51,208 nt of DNA from Cetobacterium sp. NK01 (GCF_024506395.1 NZ_JANIBO010000008.1:1-51208), one strand, 5' to 3'; positions 1 through 9,400 are shown, numbered from the stretch's first letter. Numbers and translations are program-made. Notes: generated from the letters alone by a model not told the origin.

Positions 1-498
1 ATGTCTAAAAAAAGAATAAAAATAATGGTATCTAAACTTATACTAGATATTCTGGATAGAGATGCCAAGCATTTTAAAATTACTAGAGAAAAACTTTGTA
101 ATACAATTTTAATAACATTCTCTATTAGAAAAACACATGAAATAATTAGAGAAGAATTTGATGAAAAAACCTATCTTCAATTTACATTAAGTCAATCTAC
201 AGCAGAATATTACAATTTTATTACTAATGGAATTTCAGACGAACCAAATTTTATTAGAAGTATTTTTACCACTTATTGTCATTTAAATCCTTTTTATAGA
301 GAAATTATTCTCTTTAGAGATAAACTCATAGTTTTAAAAGATTATTGCTCAAAAAAGGAGAAAATTCATATTTCAATAGAAAATAAACTGGAAAAAGTAA
401 CTATAGAAGAAATAAGAAGATGCCAGATTACCGATTATGTAAAACTTATTACAACTAAAGGGGAGTTTTATATGAACGAGTTAAGAATCATATTTTAG
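1..498 (+). CDS. Hypothetical protein, possible ribbon-helix-helix-like N-terminus
   Basis: This 165-residue protein is not recognised with confidence. Its first 40 residues alternate a short beta-prone stretch (KRIKIMVSK) with two amphipathic helices, which loosely resembles a ribbon-helix-helix DNA-binding fold. That is inference from pattern only. The rest is charged and rich in isoleucine, with no membrane segment or catalytic motif. The ATG lies at base 1. Its ribosome binding site (AAGGGGAG, 51196-51203) and a possible promoter lie at the far end of the window, which supports a circular molecule and a complete gene rather than a truncated one. A plasmid regulator is possible but unproven. 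Confidence 0.6.
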   Translation: MSKKRIKIMVSKLILDILDRDAKHFKITREKLCNTILITFSIRKTHEIIREEFDEKTYLQFTLSQSTAEYYNFITNGISDEPNFIRSIFTTYCHLNPFYREIILFRDKLIVLKDYCSKKEKIHISIENKLEKVTIEEIRRCQITDYVKLITTKGEFYMNELRIIF

Positions 499-642
499 AA
501 TGGTTGAAGATATGAGATTTTTAAAAATATACATAAAAAATTTAAATATAAAAATTAAATATTTTATTTTTCATAAATTTAAATTTTTAAAAAATAAAAA
601 AGAAGTACAAATTACATATGTTTTAAAAATTAAAGTTTATTA

Positions 643-660
643 TGGGGCGGGGGCAGACCC
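643..660. other. G-rich patch in AT-rich intergenic DNA (499-749)
   Basis: The gap between the first two genes is extremely AT-rich except for a sharp GC patch (ATGGGGCGGGGGCAGACCC, from about 642). An open frame of 60 codons crosses it, but it lacks a ribosome binding site and has low-complexity Lys/Ile composition, so I do not call it a gene. The patch could be a relic of a transferred end or a regulatory G-tract. Confidence 0.25.
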
Positions 661-749
661 ACAATATTCAAGTATAGGGTAATTTTATTATATATAATAA
701 AAAAATTTTAAAAACATAAGTAAAAAAATATAAAGAGGAGATGAAAAAT

Positions 750-980
750 ATGTTTGATAAGTTACTAAGAGCAGGAGAAAAATTATGTAAGGCTGGATTT
801 GAAGCAACGAAAGAAAAAGCAACTAGAGTTAATTCAGTAAGAGAAGGACTAGAAGATTTAGATAGTGAAACGTTAATTTCAATGCATAAAACAGGAGACT
901 TTTCAGATAAAAATATAGCTATAATTACTATTTTAAAAGATAGAGGGTACCAGCTAAATGGCAGAATTTGGAGTAAATAA
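750..980 (+). CDS. Small hypothetical protein
   Basis: This is a 76-residue soluble protein, rich in charged residues, starting MFDKLLRAGEKLCKAGF and ending GYQLNGRIWSK. I chose the ATG at 750 rather than the in-frame ATG at 741 because GAGGAG at 735-740 abuts the latter but stands nine bases before the former. No family is recognised. The C-terminal part (LKDRGYQLNGRIW) resembles a small helical protein surface rather than an enzyme. It is followed about 45 bases later by another small gene on the same strand, so the two may be cotranscribed up to the terminator at 1185. Confidence 0.6.
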   Translation: MFDKLLRAGEKLCKAGFEATKEKATRVNSVREGLEDLDSETLISMHKTGDFSDKNIAIITILKDRGYQLNGRIWSK

Positions 981-1026
981 TTAAAATTCATTTGATAAGT
1001 TAATATAGAAAGGGGGAAGTAAAGTA

Positions 1027-1137
1027 ATGAAAGCTTGCAAAAATTGTAGATTTTTTAATGGAAAAACTTGTGCAATAACAGGATCATCAAAATATCCATC
1101 AAGTAGTTGTGGTAATTTTTCAGAATATAAAGGATAA
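1027..1137 (+). CDS. 36-residue Cys4 small protein, likely zinc-binding
   Basis: A short gene with a very good ribosome binding site (GGGGGAAG, 1012-1019) encodes 36 residues starting MKACKNCRFFNGKTCAIT. It contains CxxC followed by two further cysteines (residues 4, 7, 15 and 28), an arrangement seen in small zinc-ribbon proteins. The cysteine spacing and the ribosome binding site support a real gene although it is very short. It lies 46 bases after the preceding small gene and just before a terminator hairpin, so the two probably share a transcript. The function is unknown. Small Cys4 proteins of this kind are frequent on phages and plasmids and often bind nucleic acid or protein partners. 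Confidence 0.6.
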   Translation: MKACKNCRFFNGKTCAITGSSKYPSSSCGNFSEYKG

Positions 1138-1184
1138 TTAAAAAGTTTTTACAATTAATATTGCTTTATTCTAAAGTTTTAATT

Positions 1185-1224
1185 TTGGATACTTGCTACA
1201 TTATTGGTAAGTATCCAATTTTTA
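1185..1224 (+). terminator. Intrinsic terminator after the small-gene pair
   Basis: A 10-bp perfect stem (TTGGATACTT and AAGTATCCAA, 1185-1194 and 1209-1218), extended by one G-U and one C-G pair, is followed by five T residues. It ends the transcript of the two small genes and insulates the autotransporter gene. Confidence 0.8.
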
Positions 1225-1304
1225 TATTAAATTCTAACCAACGTAATAAATGAATTACATTTAATTGAATAATTTAAATATTAAATAAAGAGGGGGAATA
1301 AATT

Positions 1305-4300
1305 ATGAGAAATATTTTTAATGAAGAAAAAAATTTAAAGAGATATCTTAAAAATCATATTTCTTTAAATTTAGAAACAATGGTTAAGTTTTTAATAACG
1401 GGAATGATAGGGTTTTCACTTACAGCTTGTGGAGGCGGGGGAGGAGGAGGCTCTTCTGATTCAAAACCATCAATTACATTACCTCAGCCAGATAATTCTA
1501 ATAAAGATTGGTCTTTAAACAAGGAAATCCAAGAAATGGATGGAGTAGAATTTACTGAAGCTCTTTCTAAGGGAGAAATACATGAACAAGACGGTAAGTA
1601 CTATGTGGTATTGGATGAAGAAAACAAAATAGCTCAAGAAGTTACTGTTAATCCTAACATGGGTAAACCTGAAGATGGTGAACTACCTGAGATTGGAGCA
1701 GAAGAAGGATGGACCTTAGATAAGGAAATCCAAGAAATGGATGGAGTAGAATTTACTGAAGCTCTTTCTAAGGGAGAAATACATGAACAAGACGGTAAGT
1801 ACTATGTGGTATTGGATGAAGAAAACAAAATAGCTCAAGAAGTTACTGTTAATCCTAACATGGGTAAACCTGAAGATGGTGAACTACCTGAGATTGGAGC
1901 AGAAGAAGGATGGACCTTAGATAAGGAAATCCAAGAAATGGATGGAGTAGAATTTACTGAAGCTCTTTCTAAGGGAGAAATACATGAACAAGACGGTAAG
2001 TACTATGTGGTATTGGATGAAGAAAACAAAATAGCTCAAGAAGTTACTGTTAATCCTAACATGGGTAAACCTGAAGATGGTGAACTACCTGAGATTGGAG
2101 CAGAAGAAGGATGGACCTTAGATAAGGAAATCCAAGAAATGGATGGAGTAGAATTTACTGAAGCTCTTTCTAAGGGAGAAATACATGAACAAGACGGTAA
2201 GTACTATGTGGTATTGGATGAAGAAAACAAAATAGCTCAAGAAGTTACTGTTAATCCTAACATGGGTAAACCTGAAGATGGTGAACTACCTGAGATTGGA
2301 GAAGAAGAAGGATGGACCTTAGATAAGGAAATCCAAGAAATGGATGGAGTAGAATTTACTGAAGCTCTTTCTAAGGGAGAAATACATGAACAAGACGGTA
2401 AGTACTATGTGGTATTGGATGAAGAAAACAAAATAGCTCAAGAAGTTACTGTTAATCCTAACATGGGTAAACCTGAAGATGGTGAACTACCTGAGATTGG
2501 AGCAGAAGAAGGATGGACCTTAGATAAGGAAATCCAAGAAATGGATGGAGTAGAATTTACTGAAGCTCTTTCTAAGGGAGAAATACATGAACAGGACGGT
2601 AAGTACTATGTGGTATTGGATGAAGAAAACAAAATAGCTCAAGAAGTTACTGTTAATCCTAACATGGGTAAACCTGAAGATGGTGAACTACCTGAGATTG
2701 GAGCAGAAGAAGGATGGACCTTAGATAAGGAAATCCAGGAAATGGATGGAGTAGAATTTACTGAAGCTCTTTCTAAGGGAGAAATACATGAACAGGACGG
2801 TAAGTACTATGTGGTATTGGATGAAGAAAACAAAATAGCTCAAGAAGTTACTGTTAATCCTAACATGGGTAAACCTGAAGATGGTGAACTACCTGAGATT
2901 GGAGAAGAAGAAGGATGGACCTTAGATAAGGAAATCCAAGAAATGGATGGAGTAGAATTTACTGAAGCTCTTTCTAAGGGAGAAATACATGAACAAGACG
3001 GTAAGTACTATGTGGTATTGGATGAAGAAAACAAAATAGCTCAAGAAGTTACTGTTAATCCTAACATGGGTAAACCTGAAGATGGTGAACTACCTGAGAT
3101 TGGAGAGAAAAAGTGGAATTCATTAATTGTTATAATAAATAAAAAAGAAGTTTTACTGGAATATAATGATATTGATAATAACATAAGATTAGACGGTGTA
3201 GAAGCTAAATATTTAATAGATAAAGATAACGATAAGGGATTACCACCTACTATTCAAATAACTGATGAAAATGAAGAGCACAATGGAAATAAATTAAACG
3301 GACTTATCATATCTAACATTGGGGATGAATTTTTATTTTATAAAGACGATTCTCTTGTAGGAGTTTCTGATGGAGAAAGTGGAGTAAATTTAAAAGGATT
3401 AAATCAATATCTAAGCAATTATTTACTTAATGATAAAATTGATTTAGAAAATTTAATGGAAAATCTTAGTGGAATCCATAAAGATGGAATTTTACAAACA
3501 GATATAAAATTTTCTGAACTAAAAGATTATAATCAAAATTATAATGATGACAATAATACTGTTGTTCATGGACAAAATATTTTTGTTGAAAAATTAGAAA
3601 AATTAGATGAGATTACTTCTTCAAAAAACAATTTAAATGGAGAATCTCATAAATCTCTTTATGAATATCTAAAAAATTCAAATAGTGAAATTATAATTAA
3701 TGACATAACTTATTCTATAAAAAATGGTGAGAATGGCGGAAATAATATAGTCTTGGTCAATTTTGGAAATATTGTAAATTCACAAATCTCTGAAGAAAAT
3801 GGAATAAATTTAAATTATGGTAATATAAACGTTTCATCAATATATGGCCAAAATTCAGTTTCAGGAAACAATTATAATTATGGAAACATAAATGTCTTAT
3901 CATCATTGTTATCGTATGGACAACGTTCATATTTAGGTGTTGGTGAGAACTATAATTATGGTAATATAAGTATTTCATCAACATCGTCATCATACGGTCA
4001 ACGTTCAGAGAAGAATAACTACAACTATGGAACTATAAATGTTTCAGGAACATCGTCATCAACATCGTCATCATACGGTCAAAGTTCAGGGAACAATTAT
4101 AATTACGGAGACATAAATGTTTCAGGAGTATGGACATCATACGGTCAAAGTTCAGGTCATAAAAATAATAACTACAATTACGGTAATATAAGCATATTAT
4201 CAGATTCATCAGACAAATTATATGGTCAAAATGCATTTACGGGTAATAATTATAACTATGGAAACATAAGTGTTTCAGGGACATCAAATTTAAGAACAGC

Positions 4301-6791
4301 ATATGGTCAATATTCAGGGAACAATAACTACAACTATGGTAATATAACTTTATCAGGAAACTCTGGTTCAAAGCTAGAGCTAGGTCAACATTCATCAAGT
4401 AATAACTACAACTACGGATGGATACAAATTCCATCAAGAATAAATACATCACTTGATAATGTTTTTGGGGGTCAATATTCATCTTCAGGTAATAATTATA
4501 ACTATGGTAATATAGCTTTATCAACAATAAAAGGCGAGATATATGGACAACGTTCATCAAACAATAATTACAATTATGGTAATATGATTTTAGGCGGAGC
4601 TGAAAACTTCCATGGTCAACGTTCAACTTTAGGGAGTAATTATAATTATGGTAATATGAGACTCTCACAACACTCACTAGATTATGGGATGATATGGAGT
4701 CAATATTCATCTTCAGGTAATAATTATAACTACGGTAATATACTTATTTCATCTAGAAATGCAGAATCAAAAGGACAATACATAGCCGAATCAGGCAATA
4801 ACTATAATTATGGAATTATAGACATGACATCAATAGGAGGAAAAAGTTTATTTGCTCAATATACTTCTAAATTAAGCCATAATTATAATTATGGAATTAT
4901 AACTATTTCAGCAGCAGCACAAAATTATGTATCATATGGACAATATTCATCTTCATCAAATTCAGGAAACAATTATAACTATGGAACTATAAATGCATTG
5001 TCTTCAGAGTTATCAAGTTCGTATGGACAAGAAAGTAGATCTTCACAATCTAGCAGTTATAATTATGGAAATATTAATGTATCGTCTTTAAGTAAAAATA
5101 AATCTGGCTATGGTATGTTTCTTACTGATGGTGCAAAAGGTTACAATTATGGAGTAATTGATTTAGATAATTCCATTTATGATACTGATAAGGATGGTAT
5201 TATAGAAGGAGATAGGTTTATAACTGGAATAGTAGCTGGAGGTTCGGGAACAGAAGCATATAACTATGGGACAATTAGAACAAATGCCATTACAGGAATA
5301 GATATAAAAGATAATTTAGGAAATTCTTTTGATAGAGTATTTATGCAGGGAGTTAGTGGGGGTATGGTATATAACTACGGTATCCTTGAAAATACTAATG
5401 CTTTAGCTACTCTTTCTTTAGGTTCTGGAATAAACTCTTCAACATCAGCAGGATATAAAGCAGCAGGAGACTTTAAGCTTGCAGGTGAGATGAATATCAT
5501 GGCCGAAACAGGAAAGGGAGATTCTTATATAAAGGAAAACTTCATAACTGCAGGAGGAAACATAGTTGGATTAGAAAATCTTACTACTCAAGGAGTGTAT
5601 GAGATTGCTGCTTCTGAAAATAAAAACGAAGATAATAAAAATGTTATTGATTTAACAATGAATAAAGTGAAAAATATTGAAGATACAGTTTCTGGTTATT
5701 ACAGTGATTTGATTAAAAATGTAGGACTAGATAACTACGTTTATGGTGAAGGAAATGGTTCATCGAAATTTGCAGAATTAGTAAATAAACTTGTTTCAAC
5801 AGGAAAAACAGCAGACCTTGAAAGTATTTTCTCTAATGAATACGCCAACCTAAATGGGGTTATTCTTGAAAATAGTTTAAGAAATAGTACTGCACAATCA
5901 AATTTAAAAGATACAAAGGAAACATATATTGAGGCTAACGGTGGAACTTATGATTCTGATTTTACAGGAAACGTAAGTGGAGTTTTAGCTGAAGATTATT
6001 TAGGAAGTTATAAGATTGGTATTTTCACAGATACTCAGAAAAAAGAATCTAAAAAAGTTTCGAATACAGTATCTTACGATAGAGAATCATATTTACTTAT
6101 GGGATCAAAATCTCTTTCTGAAAATACAGGATTAACATTATCATATGAATATTCAAAAAATAAATACGATAATGGTGCTAAACTTTCTACAAACTATTTT
6201 GGGGCTGGATTATATTCAGGTAAAAAGTTTGATAGCTTTAACTATACATTCCTAAGTGATGCAATAATTGGTTTAAATACTATGGAAAGATCATCTACAG
6301 ATGCAGACTTTAATTCATATTCTATTTCAATGACTAATAGAATAGAAAAGCCATTTGATTTATCTATGATGAATTTATCTGCAATAGGAGAAATAAAAAC
6401 GACTTTATTTGGACATGAAAAAATAGAACAATCAGGTGCAGATCTTGAAAGCTCTAGAAATGTTACTGTAGATTCAAAAACTAATATTTCAAATAACTTA
6501 ATATTGGGAATGAAAGGAAGTAAAAATTTCAACTCACTAATTACATTTGATTTCTTTGCAGGATACGAAAAAGAATTAAATAATGCAAATGAATGGAGAG
6601 ATACTTTTAGTTTAACTGAATTAGGAAGTTCAGAATATGCAACTCCAGTGAGAAAAGAAAAATATGGAGCAATTGTTGGTGAAATAGGAATTCAATTTAA
6701 TCTAAATAATAATTTTACAATAAAAGGAAAAGTTTCTGGTGATTCTATCGGAGATAAAAAAGCTACTATGGGACTCCTTTATAAATTTTAA
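1305..6791 (+). CDS. Giant lipidated autotransporter adhesin with tandem repeats
   Basis: This 1828-residue surface protein belongs to the type V (autotransporter) class common in Fusobacteriota. Residues 1-42 form a long signal region ending in a lipobox-like SLTAC, and Cys42 is followed by seven glycines, which predicts lipidation and a flexible tether. Residues 69-600 hold eight nearly identical 67-residue repeats. About residues 600-835 are a linker. About 835-1370 carry some twenty NYNYG-containing repeats expected to stack as a beta-helix. The last 270 residues look like a 12-strand beta-barrel and end in the terminal phenylalanine (GLLYKF) needed for outer-membrane assembly. No protease triad is seen. 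A good ribosome binding site (AGAGGGGGAA) precedes the ATG. The likely role is adhesion or aggregation. The repeat array should vary in length between strains. Confidence 0.9.
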   Translation: MRNIFNEEKNLKRYLKNHISLNLETMVKFLITGMIGFSLTACGGGGGGGSSDSKPSITLPQPDNSNKDWSLNKEIQEMDGVEFTEALSKGEIHEQDGKYYVVLDEENKIAQEVTVNPNMGKPEDGELPEIGAEEGWTLDKEIQEMDGVEFTEALSKGEIHEQDGKYYVVLDEENKIAQEVTVNPNMGKPEDGELPEIGAEEGWTLDKEIQEMDGVEFTEALSKGEIHEQDGKYYVVLDEENKIAQEVTVNPNMGKPEDGELPEIGAEEGWTLDKEIQEMDGVEFTEALSKGEIHEQDGKYYVVLDEENKIAQEVTVNPNMGKPEDGELPEIGEEEGWTLDKEIQEMDGVEFTEALSKGEIHEQDGKYYVVLDEENKIAQEVTVNPNMGKPEDGELPEIGAEEGWTLDKEIQEMDGVEFTEALSKGEIHEQDGKYYVVLDEENKIAQEVTVNPNMGKPEDGELPEIGAEEGWTLDKEIQEMDGVEFTEALSKGEIHEQDGKYYVVLDEENKIAQEVTVNPNMGKPEDGELPEIGEEEGWTLDKEIQEMDGVEFTEALSKGEIHEQDGKYYVVLDEENKIAQEVTVNPNMGKPEDGELPEIGEKKWNSLIVIINKKEVLLEYNDIDNNIRLDGVEAKYLIDKDNDKGLPPTIQITDENEEHNGNKLNGLIISNIGDEFLFYKDDSLVGVSDGESGVNLKGLNQYLSNYLLNDKIDLENLMENLSGIHKDGILQTDIKFSELKDYNQNYNDDNNTVVHGQNIFVEKLEKLDEITSSKNNLNGESHKSLYEYLKNSNSEIIINDITYSIKNGENGGNNIVLVNFGNIVNSQISEENGINLNYGNINVSSIYGQNSVSGNNYNYGNINVLSSLLSYGQRSYLGVGENYNYGNISISSTSSSYGQRSEKNNYNYGTINVSGTSSSTSSSYGQSSGNNYNYGDINVSGVWTSYGQSSGHKNNNYNYGNISILSDSSDKLYGQNAFTGNNYNYGNISVSGTSNLRTAYGQYSGNNNYNYGNITLSGNSGSKLELGQHSSSNNYNYGWIQIPSRINTSLDNVFGGQYSSSGNNYNYGNIALSTIKGEIYGQRSSNNNYNYGNMILGGAENFHGQRSTLGSNYNYGNMRLSQHSLDYGMIWSQYSSSGNNYNYGNILISSRNAESKGQYIAESGNNYNYGIIDMTSIGGKSLFAQYTSKLSHNYNYGIITISAAAQNYVSYGQYSSSSNSGNNYNYGTINALSSELSSSYGQESRSSQSSSYNYGNINVSSLSKNKSGYGMFLTDGAKGYNYGVIDLDNSIYDTDKDGIIEGDRFITGIVAGGSGTEAYNYGTIRTNAITGIDIKDNLGNSFDRVFMQGVSGGMVYNYGILENTNALATLSLGSGINSSTSAGYKAAGDFKLAGEMNIMAETGKGDSYIKENFITAGGNIVGLENLTTQGVYEIAASENKNEDNKNVIDLTMNKVKNIEDTVSGYYSDLIKNVGLDNYVYGEGNGSSKFAELVNKLVSTGKTADLESIFSNEYANLNGVILENSLRNSTAQSNLKDTKETYIEANGGTYDSDFTGNVSGVLAEDYLGSYKIGIFTDTQKKESKKVSNTVSYDRESYLLMGSKSLSENTGLTLSYEYSKNKYDNGAKLSTNYFGAGLYSGKKFDSFNYTFLSDAIIGLNTMERSSTDADFNSYSISMTNRIEKPFDLSMMNLSAIGEIKTTLFGHEKIEQSGADLESSRNVTVDSKTNISNNLILGMKGSKNFNSLITFDFFAGYEKELNNANEWRDTFSLTELGSSEYATPVRKEKYGAIVGEIGIQFNLNNNFTIKGKVSGDSIGDKKATMGLLYKF
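1509..3104 (+). repeat. Eight tandem 201-bp repeats inside the autotransporter gene
   Basis: The period is exactly 201 bp (67 codons), starting at the tryptophan codon of W(T/S)LDKEIQEMDGVEF. The first copy differs slightly at its start (WSLNKEI). Later copies differ only by a few single-base changes such as CAA/CAG and GCA/GAA near the unit boundary. The near identity, including synonymous sites, points to recent expansion or ongoing homogenisation by recombination. Confidence 0.95.
3810..5390 (+). repeat. About twenty NYNYG beta-helix repeats
   Basis: The protein motif (N/S)YNYG(N/T)I recurs about twenty times at irregular intervals of roughly 20-30 residues, commonly alternating with Ser-rich stretches and YGQ(R/H/Y)S. 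Such asparagine/tyrosine ladders are typical of beta-solenoid passenger domains. At DNA level these repeats are diverged, unlike the upstream 201-bp units. Confidence 0.85.
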
Positions 6792-6795
6792 GTTT

Positions 6796-6825
6796 AAAAA
6801 AGTACACTTTTGTGTACTTTTTTTA
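6796..6825 (+). terminator. Terminator of the autotransporter gene
   Basis: The stem AAAAGTACAC / GTGTACTTTT closes on a four-base loop and runs into a T tract, five bases after the stop codon. Confidence 0.85.
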
Positions 6826-6953
6826 TTCTAAAAATAGTATATCATAACAGATGATAATACTAAAAACACTTGACATTTATATTTTTTATCTGTAAACTTT
6901 GTTTACAGATAAAGTTTAAACATAATTTATATATTTATAGAATAAAATAACAT

Positions 6954-7735
6954 TTATTCTATAGTGTAAAAGCTATCAACACTATTCTTAATCTCCTTTA
7001 ATTTTAAATAAGTATCTATTATGATAATATTTTCTCGCTCAGTATAATCATTTAATATATTTCTCATTTTTGTAATTGCACTTTCTCTAGTTTTATTATT
7101 TTCAATAAAAATACCAAAAGCTCTTCTCAAAATTTCGTAATCATATATAAATCCATTATATTTTAAAAATGCTACCTCATAATTGAAATTTCCTAATGCT
7201 TTTTCTTTTATCAAGACATTAACTAATAATTCTTTTAGAAAACTCTATTCTGATTCTATCTTTCAAATCACTAAAATTATCTATATAAAATTTTAGTTCG
7301 TCCTCATCAGCAACTTTAGTTTTAATATTTTCATATTGATTATAAATTGTAACTTTAGAATTATATGCACTTATTGTTTTTGAATCTGCATAAGTTATAG
7401 TCTCAGATTTTTTTGTTAATAAATCATTATATGATTTTTCAATACCGTTAGGTCTTTTTTTTGCGTGGACTTCACCTAAAATCATATAAATATTTAAAAA
7501 ACTATGAAAATCATGTTGAGCATTTTTGTAATAAGTAAATGGGATATCAACTCTTTCTAGACTAATATAACTATTTCTTAATAAATAATGTTCTTTTAAT
7601 TTTCTACAAAAATGTTCGTTTACCTCCAATACTTGCTTATTACTTCTAATTAAAAATACGTTTGAATTTCCAAAGTATCTAGGATAAGATATTTTAATTC
7701 CAATATTTCCATCTTTTCTAATATCTAAAAATCAC
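6954..7735 (-). pseudogene. Decayed copy of the rolling-circle-like replication protein
   Basis: Two open frames (7219-7629 and 6954-7214) and the in-frame extension to about 7735 together match the intact minus-strand protein at 13930-14964. Shared blocks include RVDIPFTY, LTKKSET(I/L)(T/I)YAD, YNQ, RIE and (Y/D)YEILRRA, and the upstream part has GIKISYPR. The N-terminal 50 or so residues are missing, with a stop at about 7733. Some 45 residues between RIEFSK and the C-terminal block are deleted or shifted out of frame around 7215. It is a relic of a second replicon of the same family and is unlikely to be functional. Confidence 0.75.
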
Positions 7736-8190
7736 CCTATCAAAACTTTTGTAATCTCTCACTAAATCTTACACTTTACCGATACCCAATAACACGTTTA
7801 AAATATCTCTCGTAGAATCATAATGCAAAACGACATGTTAGCCATGTTTTAAGATAAACTATCGGCAATGGGATTCACATTGGAACTTGCAATTGCACTT
7901 TCAAAGTTTAGAATTCTCTTCCAGTTTTATAATCGCCATATTTACTTATCCTTATCAATTCTAGTTACTTAGATATGGAGTCCAATGTTTCCATTTCTCT
8001 TTTCTCCTAATCAGGACTTTAGCTTCATATTCCATTCATAATATTTGTTTTACTACTGTCGTACTTTTTACTCAAACTCTAAAACTCAATTATTTTAATC
8101 AATTTACATTTTTTCAGCATGTCTATCAGAGTTTCTAATTTCGATTTTAAAGGGTTTATAGCTATTTGACTATTGTTTTATTGTATTTTA

Positions 8191-8430
8191 GTCTGCAATC
8201 GTTTTTAGACCTATTTCAGAGCTTTTAATCGATATATTCTACTAGGTTCTGTTATCTTTAGTTCAATCTTCTATTCTTAACCTAGTATTTTAACTCTTTT
8301 TAACTGTATTTATATAAATAGAGCAATTTCTTCGACATTTTCCTAACAAAAAGAATGAGTAGGCAAGGGAAAGGATTAATATATATGTAATATATAAATG
8401 GTATATATAAAAGAGATAACATAAATTAAA
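8191..8430 (+). repeat. Left arm of 240-bp inverted repeat
   Basis: This arm is the reverse complement of 8765-9004, with about 226 of 240 positions matching by eye. The inner 110 bp, including AATGAGTAGGCAAGGGAAAG, are almost perfect. Weaker similarity continues outward for about 50 bp. A 334-bp AT-rich spacer separates the arms. Confidence 0.9.
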
Positions 8431-8764
8431 TAATCTAGGTAAATTATATACTTAGGATTAATATCTAGATAACATAGATTAATTATATGATATTTAGGAT
8501 TTTATATAAATATATCGAGATTAGTTTATATAGATTAAATATATTAGATTTATAAGCCAATTAGAATTAAGATAAGTAATTATAGATTAATTATACTAGA
8601 TATAGAATTTTATATAAATTATTAGGGTTATGCCTATTTAGATTAAATATTTTATATAAATATACTAGATATGCTGAGTAAATGAAAAATTTGCCGAAAC
8701 ATAAGCTAATCACATTTATTGCCTATACGGCTCTAATCCTATACTAGATTATAAATCTAATATA

Positions 8765-9004
8765 TTTAATTTATGTTATCTCTTTTATATATACCCTTTA
8801 TATATTACATATATATTAATCCTTTCCCTTGCCTACTCATTCTTTTTGTTAGGAAAATGTCGAAGAAATTGATTTATTTATATGAATACAGTTAAAAAGA
8901 GTTAAAATACTAGGTTAAGAATAGAAGATTGAACTAAAGATAACGGAATATAGTACAATATGATGATTAAAAGCTCTGAGATAGGTCTAAAAACGATTAT
9001 AGAC
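8765..9004 (-). repeat. Right arm of 240-bp inverted repeat
   Basis: This is the partner of 8191-8430. Together with the 334-bp spacer the arms could extrude a very large cruciform or, in single-stranded form, a long hairpin. Neither arm encodes a protein. Arms this similar must be recent or kept alike by gene conversion. Confidence 0.9.
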
Positions 9005-9130
9005 TAAACCAGTATTAAAATACTAGATAAATGCATAGAATGGCTTTAAAATGAAAATTATAAAGTATTATAGCTTTTTAAATATTTTATGATTAAAGTA
9101 ATTAGCTTCTCGGCATTTTTCTGTGAAGTG

Positions 9131-9176
9131 GATGAACTACCCCACCCTAAAGAGGGTGGGAGAATTCTTGCCCAAG
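9131..9176 (+). mobile_element. Solo IS200/IS605-like right-end hairpin
   Basis: CCCACCCTAAAGAGGGTGGG forms a hairpin followed by AGAATTCTTGCCC. The same layout recurs at 13880-13922. It resembles the right ends (omega-RNA 3' region) of IS200/IS605-group elements. No transposase lies nearby, so this is a remnant or a minimal palindrome-associated element. Confidence 0.5.
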
Positions 9177-9277
9177 CACTGTTAAAAGATCTAATTTTTG
9201 ATAACAAGGTTTTTGATAGAAAATATAGATTTTTATTAGTTATGATGACTACATATTAAACCCAAGCTTTAAATGGT

Positions 9278-9400
9278 GATTAAAAGCTATCAGATAGCCA
9301 TAAAAACGATTGTATTACTTTTTAGGATAAAATACTAGTTAGAAATATATAAGTGCTTTAAAATCAAAATTATAAAGTTTTATAGCTTTTTTAAGTTTTA
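9278..9400 (+). repeat. Third, direct copy of the outer part of the inverted repeat
   Basis: This stretch is similar to 8964-9098 in the same orientation. Shared blocks include GATTAAAAGCT, TAAAAACGATT, AATACTAG and AAAATTATAAAG, ending in TTATAGCTTTTT. It shows that the repeated unit existed as at least three copies around this origin region. Confidence 0.7.

Noticed and set aside
500-682. Open frame of 60 codons after the first gene
   Set aside because: No ribosome binding site, low-complexity Lys/Ile composition, and it runs through the G-rich patch. Probably chance.
668-991. Minus-strand frame of 107 codons
   Set aside because: It is the antisense shadow of the small gene at 750-980, with no ribosome binding site.
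1509-3104. Regular repeats suggesting a CRISPR array
   Set aside because: The 201-bp units are contiguous coding repeats without unique spacers. The iteron arrays at 9621 and 17051 likewise lack 25-40 bp unique spacers, and no cas gene is present.
3757-4710. Three minus-strand frames opposite the autotransporter repeats
   Set aside because: They arise from the repeated AAYTAYAAYTAYGG codons read backwards and give His/Tyr/Asn-rich nonsense.
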